Assembly: GCF_001295845.1 (NCBI RefSeq)
Contig: NZ_LJIC01000177.1
Coordinates: 1-32,633 of the forward strand
From: Rhodopseudomonas sp. AAP120
Lineage (GTDB): Bacteria; Pseudomonadota; Alphaproteobacteria; Rhizobiales; Xanthobacteraceae
Direction: 5' to 3'
DNA length: 32,633 nucleotides
Made by a program: the position numbers and the translations under genes
Notes under the pieces: generated by a model
Databases searched by the model: none
What the model was told of the DNA's origin: nothing
The model's input: only the letters and a program-made list of their open reading frames with translations
In this document: positions 7,924 to 14,845 of the stretch, in pieces
Layout of the letters: each line of letters starts with the position of its first letter
Position numbering within the stretch: position 1 is the first letter of the stretch

Positions 7924-9089
7924 GCGCGGCGGATGACAACACGCCGCGTATCCAGCCGCTCCCGCGGCAGCGCTTCGGCTTCCTGCGACGCACCTATGCG
8001 ATGCTGGTGAAAGAACTGATCCAGCTGCGCCGCGACCGCCTGACCTTCGCGATGATCATCGTCATCCCGGTGATGCAGCTCTGTCTGTTCGGCTACGCCA
8101 TCAACACTACGCCGCGGCATCTGCCGACCGCGGTGCTGTTGCAGGAGGACAGCGATCTCGGCCGCTCCATCCTCAAGGCACTTGAGAACACCGCGTACTT
8201 CCAGTTCGTGCACGAGGTGCAGAGCGTTGCCGAATTCGACGCACTGCTGCTGTCCGGCAAGGTGCTGTTCGGCGTCGAGATCCCGCGTGGCTTCGAGCGC
8301 GCGGTGCGGCGCGGCGACAAGCCGGCGCTGCTGGTCGCCGCCGATGCCACCGATCCGGTCGCAGCCGGCTCGGCGCTGTCGGCGCTCGGCGCCATCGTGC
8401 AATCCGCGCTGGAGCACGACCGCGTGGCCGGCGATCCCGGCAATCCGCCGTTCGAGATCCGCGCCCATGCGCGCTACAACCCGGCCGCCTCGTCGCGGCT
8501 CAACATCGTGCCGGGGCTGGTCGGCACTATCCTGACCATGACGATGCTGATCTTCACCGCGCTGTCGGTGACGCGCGAGATCGAGCGCGGCACGATGGAA
8601 AACCTGCTGGCGATGCCGATCACGCCGGTCGAGGTGATGCTCGGTAAGATCCTGCCCTATGTCGGCGTCGGCTTCATCCAGGCGTCGCTGATCATCGGCA
8701 TTGGCGTGTTTTTGTTCGGCGTGCCGCTGCGCGGCAGCCTGCCGCTGCTGGCCCTGCTGTCGACGCTGTTCATCACCACCAATCTGGCGATCGGCTACAC
8801 CTTCTCGACGCTGGTGCAGAATCAGCTGCAGGCGATGCAGGCTTCGATGATGTTCTTCCTGCCATCGATCCTGTTGTCGGGCTTCATGTTTCCCTTCGCC
8901 GGGATGCCGCGCTGGGCGCAATATATCGGCGAGTGTCTGCCGCTGACGCATTACCTCCGCATCGTCCGCGCCATCATGCTGAAGGGCTCGACGCTGGAAA
9001 ACCTGCGCTACGACACGCTGGCGCTGGCGGCGCTGATGCTTGTGGCGATGACCATCGCGGTGACGCGCTTCCGCCGGACGTTGGACTGA
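7920..9089 (+). CDS. ABC-2 type permease (YbhS/YbhR-like)
   Basis: A 389-aa inner-membrane permease. One helix near residues 40-62 (FAMIIVIPVMQLCLFGYAI) is followed by a periplasmic domain of about 150 residues and then five helices in the C-terminal half, including the conserved VTREIERGTMENLLAMPITPVEVMLGKI segment and LSGFMFPFAGMPRWAQYIGECLPLTHYL. This is the ABC2_membrane_3 layout. E. coli has two such permeases, YbhS and YbhR; only one is present here, so it probably works as a homodimer. It overlaps the ATPase by 4 nt and is followed after 13 nt by the adenylate cyclase gene. Confidence 0.92.
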   Translation: MSAADDNTPRIQPLPRQRFGFLRRTYAMLVKELIQLRRDRLTFAMIIVIPVMQLCLFGYAINTTPRHLPTAVLLQEDSDLGRSILKALENTAYFQFVHEVQSVAEFDALLLSGKVLFGVEIPRGFERAVRRGDKPALLVAADATDPVAAGSALSALGAIVQSALEHDRVAGDPGNPPFEIRAHARYNPAASSRLNIVPGLVGTILTMTMLIFTALSVTREIERGTMENLLAMPITPVEVMLGKILPYVGVGFIQASLIIGIGVFLFGVPLRGSLPLLALLSTLFITTNLAIGYTFSTLVQNQLQAMQASMMFFLPSILLSGFMFPFAGMPRWAQYIGECLPLTHYLRIVRAIMLKGSTLENLRYDTLALAALMLVAMTIAVTRFRRTLD

Positions 9090-9102
9090 ACGGGAGCGCC
9101 AG

Positions 9103-10422
9103 ATGCAGATGCGATGGCGCAGAGCGAAGGCGAGGGCGCGACGGCGCTCGCTGTCGGACGACGTACGCAGCACGCTGACCCGCGAGATCCTGCAAACCGA
9201 ATTGTTACGTGCCAAGGCGCTGCTCGCCACCGTCACACTGCTGCTCGGCGTGCTGCTGGTCTCCTATTGGTTTTTCCCGGCCGCGATCGAGAAGATCTGG
9301 CGCGGCCATTTCTCGCTGTGGCCGCTGCTGGTGTCCTATCTGCCGCTGCTCGTATTCGAGCTCTCGGCCATGGTTTATCTTCGTCGCCGTCTGGCGACCG
9401 GCCGCGACGGCCCGCAAATCGGCCGCTATATCGGCGTCCTGATCGAAACCAGCCTGCCGACCGTCGCCATCTATCTGCAGATGGAAAGCATGGGTTCGGC
9501 GCAGGCGCTCGCCTTCGCGGCGCCGCTCGGCTATTTCATCTTCATCATCCTGTCGACGCTGTGGCTCGATCTTCGATTGTCGCTGTTCACCGGTTTCGTC
9601 GCGGCGGCCGAATTGCTCGGCATTGCGATGCTGTATCATCCGCCCGGCTTCCCCCACGAGCCACCTCCGGATTTCGCCTTTCATCTGATCCGCAGCTTGA
9701 TGGTGTTGACCTGCGGCCTGCTCGCCGGCGGCGTCGGCGCCCAGCTGCGGCGGCAGTTCGAGAGGTCGATCAACGCCGCAGATGCGCGCGATCGGGTCAC
9801 CAACCTGTTCGGCCAGCACGTCTCGCCGCAGGTCGTCGAGCAATTGCTCGCCGCTGGCGCCGAGGGACGCGGCGAGACGCGCCGCGTCGTGGTGATGTTC
9901 GTCGATTTCCGCAACTTCACCGGCGCAGCGCGGGCGCGCACGCCGAGTGAGGTGGTGGCGCGGCTCGACGAGGCTTTCGAAGTTCTTGTCGAGGTCCTCG
10001 AGCAGCATGGCGGCATCGTCAACAAGTTTCTCGGCGACGGCTTCCTCGCGCTGTTCGGCGCACCGATCGAAGATCCGGACGCTGCGGCTGGCGCAGTCGC
10101 GGCGGGGCGCGAGATGCTGTCGGCGATGGAGGAGAACAACGCCGGCCACCCCTGGCCGCTGCGGATCGGCATCAGCATTCACATCGGCGACGCGGTGGTC
10201 GGCACGGTCGGCTCGCCGCGGCGCAAGGAGTACACGGTGATCGGCGACACCGTGAACTTCGCGGCTCGGCTGGAATCCCTCAACAAGGAGTTCGGCACGC
10301 AGTTGCTGATTTCGTCGGCGATCCGGGACGAGGTCGGCGCCGCGGCGGCCGATGCCGAGATGGTCGGCCGCGTCACCATGCGCGGCTATGCCGAGCCGGT
10401 CTCGGCCTGGAGTCTGGGCTGA
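9103..10422 (+). CDS. Membrane-bound class III adenylate cyclase
   Basis: A 439-aa protein. Residues 30-210 hold about six transmembrane helices (LLATVTLLLGVLLVSYWFF first, HLIRSLMVLTCGLLAGGVGA last), followed by a short linker and a class III cyclase domain. Metal ligands are D268 (FVDFRNFT) and D312 (FLGDGF); K308 precedes the GDG and T378 sits in YTVIGDT, the Lys/Thr pair usual for bacterial adenylate cyclases; transition-state residues N385 and R389 are present. All catalytic positions look intact, so it should make cAMP, probably in response to a signal sensed by its membrane part. It starts 13 nt after the permease stop, with CGGGAG before the ATG, so it belongs to the TetR-controlled exporter operon, an unusual pairing. 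Its stop is 3 nt from the end of the convergent bcsS. Confidence 0.92.
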   Translation: MQMRWRRAKARARRRSLSDDVRSTLTREILQTELLRAKALLATVTLLLGVLLVSYWFFPAAIEKIWRGHFSLWPLLVSYLPLLVFELSAMVYLRRRLATGRDGPQIGRYIGVLIETSLPTVAIYLQMESMGSAQALAFAAPLGYFIFIILSTLWLDLRLSLFTGFVAAAELLGIAMLYHPPGFPHEPPPDFAFHLIRSLMVLTCGLLAGGVGAQLRRQFERSINAADARDRVTNLFGQHVSPQVVEQLLAAGAEGRGETRRVVVMFVDFRNFTGAARARTPSEVVARLDEAFEVLVEVLEQHGGIVNKFLGDGFLALFGAPIEDPDAAAGAVAAGREMLSAMEENNAGHPWPLRIGISIHIGDAVVGTVGSPRRKEYTVIGDTVNFAARLESLNKEFGTQLLISSAIRDEVGAAAADAEMVGRVTMRGYAEPVSAWSLG

Positions 10423-10425
10423 CGG

Positions 10426-11454
10426 TCACGGCCGCATCTGCGCGGCAAGGCGCGCGTAGCTGCCGGTGCGGCCGAAGCTGTCGCTGACATAGCCCATCGC
10501 CGCGGACCATTCGAGCGGACCGGACACGAGGCCGGTGAGGTGGAAGCCCAGACGCGTCTGCCGACTGAACTCGTCGCGCGATCCGGAGAATTCCGGCCCG
10601 ACCCAGAACGCATCGATCAGGCGCCAGCCGGCTGCGGCGCGAAAGCCGTATCCGGCCGCGATCGTAGTCGCATAGAACGAGGTGGTCAGCATCAGCTCCG
10701 GGATCGGCTGTGCCCAGGCTTCCGCGGCGACGCGCAGACCCGCATGCGCACCTCGCCACTTCGAGGCCGGATCGTCGGGCGTAAGGTTGTGATGTTCGAA
10801 GTCGGCGCCAGCGAATAGCTTCAACTCGAACTCGCCGGCTTTGAAACGCCATCCCGGCATAATCGCGGCGCGGAAGATGTCGGTGGTGTAGAGACGGCGC
10901 GAACCCTGATAGCGCTCGGCACCGTTCGAGAGCGAGAGCCGCACCACGAAGCCGTCATTGTTGAGTCCGTTCTGCGCCCAGTGTAGGCCCGCGGAGGCGG
11001 AACTGCCGTTGCTCCACACATCGTAGCCGCCGAACAGCAGCACCTGATCGGCCGTCGATCCGCCGCTCAAAGCAGGCGCAGAGCTGGGAAACGGCGTGAG
11101 CATCGCTAGTGCAGTGGTATTGGCGGATAAAGAAGCGGGTCCGGCTTCGGCGGCGGGCGTGCTGGTGTCGAGGGGCGCCTTGAGTCCTGCGGCAAGCCCT
11201 GCGCCAAGCCCGACACCGAGTTCGGCTTCGAGGCTGGCCTCGAGGCCGCTCGGCGGAAAATCGCCCGAGTCGAAATCTTCCGCCTCCTCGGAGGCTGCGT
11301 CACTCGCGCCGGTGAGCTGAGCGATGCTCTGCGCAGCGCCGCTGTGTTCCGCGCTGCTACGCTCGACCGTGATGGCCTGTGCGAGCGCGCCGAATGCTCC
11401 GGTCCCGACGACCGCGGCTACGCTCAACACGCGCACCCAACTGACGCAACGCAC
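10426..11454 (-). CDS. bcsS: BcsS-like outer-membrane protein
   Basis: A 342-aa exported protein with a signal peptide (VRVLSVAAVVGTGAFGALAQA). The mature part begins with about 100 residues of low-complexity Ala/Gly/Leu/Glu-rich linker (for example GVGLGAGLAAGLKAPLDT), then a domain of about 215 residues that matches the BcsS family of cellulose biosynthesis-associated proteins: FGGYDVWSNGSSASAGLHWA, MPGWRFKAGEFELKLFAGADFE, a central AHAGLRVAAEAWAQP and the terminal YVSDSFGRTGSYARLAAQM. Alternating hydrophobic strands suggest a small outer-membrane barrel. The start is GTG; no strong ribosome site is visible. No bcsA or bcsB is nearby, so a cellulose role is by family name only. It converges on the cyclase gene with 3 nt between stops. 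Confidence 0.78.
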   Translation of the reverse strand: MRCVSWVRVLSVAAVVGTGAFGALAQAITVERSSAEHSGAAQSIAQLTGASDAASEEAEDFDSGDFPPSGLEASLEAELGVGLGAGLAAGLKAPLDTSTPAAEAGPASLSANTTALAMLTPFPSSAPALSGGSTADQVLLFGGYDVWSNGSSASAGLHWAQNGLNNDGFVVRLSLSNGAERYQGSRRLYTTDIFRAAIMPGWRFKAGEFELKLFAGADFEHHNLTPDDPASKWRGAHAGLRVAAEAWAQPIPELMLTTSFYATTIAAGYGFRAAAGWRLIDAFWVGPEFSGSRDEFSRQTRLGFHLTGLVSGPLEWSAAMGYVSDSFGRTGSYARLAAQMRP

Positions 11455-11768
11455 CGCAACTCATCCCGAACGCAATTACTTGATGAAGTAATGCGTGGAT
11501 TAGAACAGCGGCGTTATTCCTTGTCCAGTGACAACGATGCGACGAATGAGTGGCCTTATCCCATCACCTTTTTTGGCGAGCTTTGTCCTGCGAATGCCCG
11601 ACATAACTCGATGAATGCAGCTGCTGACGTCATGGGGCATGTTCAGGCCCGGCATTCCAGTCTGGCGTCAGATATCGTGCGAAGGCTGGGGTGGCGGCGG
11701 GGAGCGCGGCCATGACGAAGCGGATAGGTCGCTACGCCATGCAGCCGCGCTCATTCAACGTCCATATG
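11455..11768. other. Intergenic region between bcsS and a 79-aa gene
   Basis: These 314 nt contain no convincing gene on either strand; the open frames crossing them have no ribosome site and no recognisable product. The part at 11470-11620 is distinctly richer in A and T than its surroundings and includes the palindrome at 11475-11492, which fits a promoter region for the minus-strand bcsS. Confidence 0.5.
11475..11492. promoter_or_regulatory. Palindrome upstream of bcsS, possible operator
   Basis: Perfect 7-bp arms ATTACTT (11475-11481) and AAGTAAT (11486-11492) flank GATG. The palindrome is 20 nt upstream of the bcsS start codon and is AT-rich in a GC-rich genome, as expected for a binding site in a promoter. 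The regulator is unknown. It could also be a chance hairpin in the 5' leader. Confidence 0.4.
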
Positions 11769-12008
11769 TCAGCGCGGAACAGTCGCGATGGCGTGTTCGA
11801 GCGCAACGGCAATCTTGCGGTCGATGTCGTGCATGCCGTCCACATAGGCTTCGGATAGCGACAGCCCTTCCGGCGAATTCGGATCGGCGCGGGCGATGGT
11901 CTCGAAATGATGACGCAGCTTGTCGGGCGCGGGATGCGCCTTGATTACGGCGTTGGCGAAGTTCAGCAGCGCCTTGATCTGGCCGTTCATGAAATCGATT
12001 TTGTCCAT
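11769..12008 (-). CDS. Hypothetical 79-aa helical protein
   Basis: The ATG at 12008 is preceded by AGAGGT 7 nt upstream; an open frame continues to 12101, but the extra residues look like untranslated leader. The product (MDKIDFMNGQIKALLNFANAVIKAHP at the N-terminus, then FETIARADPNSPEGLSLSEAYVDGMHDIDRKI) has no signal peptide or membrane helix and should be a soluble, mostly helical protein. I do not recognise a family. It lies 114 nt downstream of the DUF488 gene in the same orientation and may be transcribed with it. Confidence 0.55.
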   Translation of the reverse strand: MDKIDFMNGQIKALLNFANAVIKAHPAPDKLRHHFETIARADPNSPEGLSLSEAYVDGMHDIDRKIAVALEHAIATVPR

Positions 12009-12122
12009 TACCTGTACCTCTGCGCTCAACTGTCGGATGCGGGCGGACGCTATCAGCCGGAGGGCGGCTTGCGATTGATCCGGCGCAAGCGAGAGGCGCA
12101 AGCGACAGCTCGCCGCAGCCGC

Positions 12123-12584
12123 TCAGATCTGCGGCGCGGCCAGGTTTTTGACTGTCACGCGGTCACGCTCCGCGACGAGTTCGGCGATCCATTGCCGATG
12201 ACACTGGCGATGATCGCGCTCGTAGCACAGGATGCAGACGGGGCCCGCCTTCATGACCAGTGACGACAGCTCGTCCATCTGCTCGCGCGCCTGCGGCGTC
12301 TTGAGGTGCGCGTCGTAGATCCGATGCAGCGCGTCCATGCGGCCGCTGCGAGCCGCCTCGCGCCCCTCCTTCGGCGTGCCGAGGCCGCGCAGATGTAGAT
12401 ACCCGATACCGCGCGCATCGAGACCGGAGGCGAGTTGCGACTTCGAAAATCCCGGGCGACGGGACGCTGCCACCGCACGGACATCGATCAGCAGCTTTAC
12501 GCCGGCTTGCTGCAACTCGTCTAGCACCGCGTCGGCGGGAGTCTGTTCGTAGCCGATGGTGAACAGCGTCTTGGCTTTGCCCAT
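12123..12584 (-). CDS. DUF488 family protein
   Basis: A 153-aa protein of the DUF488 family. It opens with the family signature LFTIGYEQTPADAVLDELQQAGVKLLIDVRA, then SRRPGFSKSQLASGL and GIGYLHLRGLGTPKEGR, and ends with a Cys/His cluster, CILCYERDHRQCHRQWIAELV, that looks like a catalytic or metal site. The family's activity is not established; the acidic and Cys-His residues recur across it. Start at 12584 rather than the ATG at 12599, because GGGAGG lies 7 nt before it. It sits 25 nt downstream of the DUF72 gene in the same direction; these two families are commonly found side by side. Confidence 0.88.
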   Translation of the reverse strand: MGKAKTLFTIGYEQTPADAVLDELQQAGVKLLIDVRAVAASRRPGFSKSQLASGLDARGIGYLHLRGLGTPKEGREAARSGRMDALHRIYDAHLKTPQAREQMDELSSLVMKAGPVCILCYERDHRQCHRQWIAELVAERDRVTVKNLAAPQI

Positions 12585-12609
12585 GCGACCGCCTCCCATG
12601 CGAACGAGC

Positions 12610-13413
12610 CTAGCCCACCAGCCGGATCAACTCCATCGCGGCGGCTGGGGCGCGGACCTTACCCTCGTGGATCACGTAGGCGAACACGTCGCGCTTTTGT
12701 TTCTTCGCGTGTCCGGCGCCGACCTTCGGCAGGTCGTCCGGCTCGCCGCCGCTTGCCCAGGTTTCCAGTCGCTTGGCCCAGGCGGCAAGTGCCTTCGGCG
12801 GGTAGCCGGTCGCAATGTCGTCCTTGCCTTTCTGCAGCCGGGCATAGACGAAGTCGCCGACCACGTCGGCGATCTCCGGATAGGTCGCATGCTCGGAATA
12901 CACCGGCGGGACATCGTGTTCGCGGAGCAGGGCGATGAAGTCCGGCGTGCAGAAGCTGTCGTGCCGGACTTCGACGACATGGCGCAGCGCGCGGCCGTCG
13001 ATCTCACGCGGCAGCAACGCCAGAAACGCGCCGAAATCGACCGGGTCGAATTTCTTGGTCGGAGCGAACTGCCACAGCACCGGCCCGAGCCGGTCACCGA
13101 GTTCGAGCACGCCGGAATCGTAGAACCGCTTGATGCTGTCGCCGGCCTCGGCCAGCACCTTGCGGTTGGTCGCGAACCGCGGCCCCTTGAGCGAGAACAC
13201 GAAGCCGTCCGGCACCTCGCTCGCCCATTTCCGGAAACTCTCTGGCTTCTGCGAGCCGTAGAAGGTGCCGTTGATCTCGATCGAGGTCAGCTTCGAGGCG
13301 GCGTATTCGAGCTCCCGCCGCTGCGGCAGCTTGTCCGGATAGAACACCCCGCGCCATGGCTCGAAAGTCCAGCCGCCGATCCCGATGCGGATGTCGCCCG
13401 CCTTGCTTTTCAT
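12610..13413 (-). CDS. DUF72 (YecE-like) TIM-barrel protein
   Basis: A 267-aa protein of the DUF72/YecE family. Typical motifs are IRIGIGGWTFEPWRGVFYPDKLPQRREL, the LTSIEINGTFYGSQKPESFRKW segment, GFVFSLKGPRFATN, LGPVLWQFAPTKKFD and HVVEVRHDSF, ending with FAYVIHEGKVRAPAAAMELI. The fold is an UxuA-like TIM barrel; no reaction is proven. Start at 13413 is supported by GAGGGA about 7 nt upstream; the frame extends further upstream without a convincing start. It is the first gene of the minus-strand group DUF72-DUF488-79-aa protein. Confidence 0.9.
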   Translation of the reverse strand: MKSKAGDIRIGIGGWTFEPWRGVFYPDKLPQRRELEYAASKLTSIEINGTFYGSQKPESFRKWASEVPDGFVFSLKGPRFATNRKVLAEAGDSIKRFYDSGVLELGDRLGPVLWQFAPTKKFDPVDFGAFLALLPREIDGRALRHVVEVRHDSFCTPDFIALLREHDVPPVYSEHATYPEIADVVGDFVYARLQKGKDDIATGYPPKALAAWAKRLETWASGGEPDDLPKVGAGHAKKQKRDVFAYVIHEGKVRAPAAAMELIRLVG

Positions 13414-13674
13414 TCCGGTTTCCCTCTTGCGAACCGCCCAGGCTGTACCTATCTTGCTTTCAACGGCGATGGTGCTGCTGGCGATCCCGTCACGCACCGC
13501 CCGCCGAACGGCCACAGAATAGTAGGGAGGGCCGGATGTACGCGCACCTGTTGTTCGTGGTCGTTAACGTTTGACCGGCTCCGCGCCGGGTCGTTCGGTG
13601 GGTCCATTGGGCCACTGACCTCTCCGTTTCCACCCGCTTCCCGATTGTCCTTCGGATTTGTAACGGAACGCGCC

Positions 13675-13703
13675 TTGGCAGCGTCCGTGGGCATCGATAT
13701 ACG
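13675..13703 (+). promoter_or_regulatory. Candidate promoter of the glycosyltransferase pair
   Basis: TTGGCA (13675-13680), a 17-nt spacer and TATACG (13698-13703) resemble a sigma-70 promoter. The -10 ends 8 nt before the ATG at 13712, so transcription would begin within a few nucleotides of the start codon. No ribosome site is visible, which agrees with a leaderless or nearly leaderless mRNA. Confidence 0.42.
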
Positions 13704-13711
13704 CTGGCGCC

Positions 13712-14845
13712 ATGAACCAAGCCAGCCCAGCGGTAGTGGAAACGCGCGCGCAGCCATCCGCAGCGCTCCAGTTGAGCGTCGTGGTGCCGACCTTCAACGA
13801 GCGCGACAATATCGAGCCGCTGTTCCGCAAGCTGGAAGCGGCGCTCCGCGGCGTGGCATGGGAAGTCATCTATGTCGATGACAACTCGCCGGACGGGACC
13901 TGGCAGGTGGTGCGCGAACTGGCGTCGCGCGAGCCACGGGTACGCTGCATTCGCCGGATCGGCCGGCGTGGACTGGCGGGTGCGTGTATCGAGGGTATCC
14001 TCGCCGCCAGCGCGCCGTTCGCTGCCGTGATGGACGCTGATCTGCAGCACGACGAGACCCGGCTCGGCCAGATGCTGGCCTTGCTCGAAAGCGGCTCGGC
14101 GGACCTCGTGGTCGGCAGCCGTTATGTCGAGGGCGGCAGCGCCGACAGCTTCGACAAGCAGCGCGCCGGCTTCAGCGCCCTCGCCACCACGCTGGCGCGG
14201 CAGGTGCTGAAGGTCGAGATCGCCGATCCGATGAGCGGCTTCTTCATGATCCGCCGCGACCGCTTCGAACAGCTCGCGCCGCAGCTCTCCACCCAGGGCT
14301 TCAAGATCCTGCTCGATGTCGTCGCCACCGGCGGCGGCAGCCTGCGAGCCGTCGAGGTGCCGTACAGCTTTGGCTCGCGGCTGCACGGCGAGAGCAAGCT
14401 CGACTCGATGGTGGCGCTGGATTTTCTCGGGCTGGTACTCGCCAAGTACAGCAACGACGTGCTGTCGCTGCGCTTCATCCTGTTCGCGTTGGTCGGCTCG
14501 ACCGGCGTGATCGTGCATTTTCTCACGCTGTTCGTCGTGCTGAAAGTGTTTGAGCAGCCGTTCGCCGAAGCGCAGGCGATCGCCGCGTTGGTGGCGATGA
14601 CCAGCAACTTCGTTCTCAACAACTTCCTGACTTATCGCGACCAGCGGCTGAAGGGCGTCGCCATCCTGCGCGGCCTGCTGCTGTTCTATCTGGTGTGCAG
14701 CGTCGGACTGCTCGCCAATGTCGGCGTCGCTTTCGCGGTCTACAACGAGCACATCACCTGGTGGTTGGCCGGCGCCGCGGGCGCCTTGATGGGCGTGGTC
14801 TGGAACTACGCGATGTCGGGCCTGTTCGTCTGGCGTAAGCGTTGA
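13712..14845 (+). CDS. Polyprenyl-phosphate glycosyltransferase fused to GtrA
   Basis: A 377-aa fusion. Residues 20-245 are a family 2 glycosyltransferase of the dolichol-phosphate-mannose-synthase type: LSVVVPTFNERDNIEPLF, VIYVDDNSPDGTW, the metal-binding DADLQHDE (D108, D110) and DPMSGFFMIRRD. Residues from about 255 form a GtrA-type four-helix membrane domain (FILFALVGSTGVIVHFLTLFVV, then SNFVLNNFLTYRDQR). The likely reaction is transfer of a sugar from a nucleotide sugar to polyprenyl phosphate at the inner membrane. Its stop overlaps the TTG start of the next gene, a GT39 transferase that would use the lipid-linked sugar. Mannose or galacturonic acid are plausible, since Bradyrhizobium-group lipid A carries mannose and galacturonic acid; this is inference. 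Confidence 0.9.
   Translation: MNQASPAVVETRAQPSAALQLSVVVPTFNERDNIEPLFRKLEAALRGVAWEVIYVDDNSPDGTWQVVRELASREPRVRCIRRIGRRGLAGACIEGILAASAPFAAVMDADLQHDETRLGQMLALLESGSADLVVGSRYVEGGSADSFDKQRAGFSALATTLARQVLKVEIADPMSGFFMIRRDRFEQLAPQLSTQGFKILLDVVATGGGSLRAVEVPYSFGSRLHGESKLDSMVALDFLGLVLAKYSNDVLSLRFILFALVGSTGVIVHFLTLFVVLKVFEQPFAEAQAIAALVAMTSNFVLNNFLTYRDQRLKGVAILRGLLLFYLVCSVGLLANVGVAFAVYNEHITWWLAGAAGALMGVVWNYAMSGLFVWRKR

Noticed and set aside
7842-9236. A 464-codon minus-strand frame opposite the ABC permease
   Set aside because: Same antisense artefact; it spans the permease-cyclase junction and has no supported start.
12556-13881. A 441-codon plus-strand frame over DUF72 and into the glycosyltransferase
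   Set aside because: It is antisense to DUF72 and out of frame with the glycosyltransferase, and has no recognisable domain.
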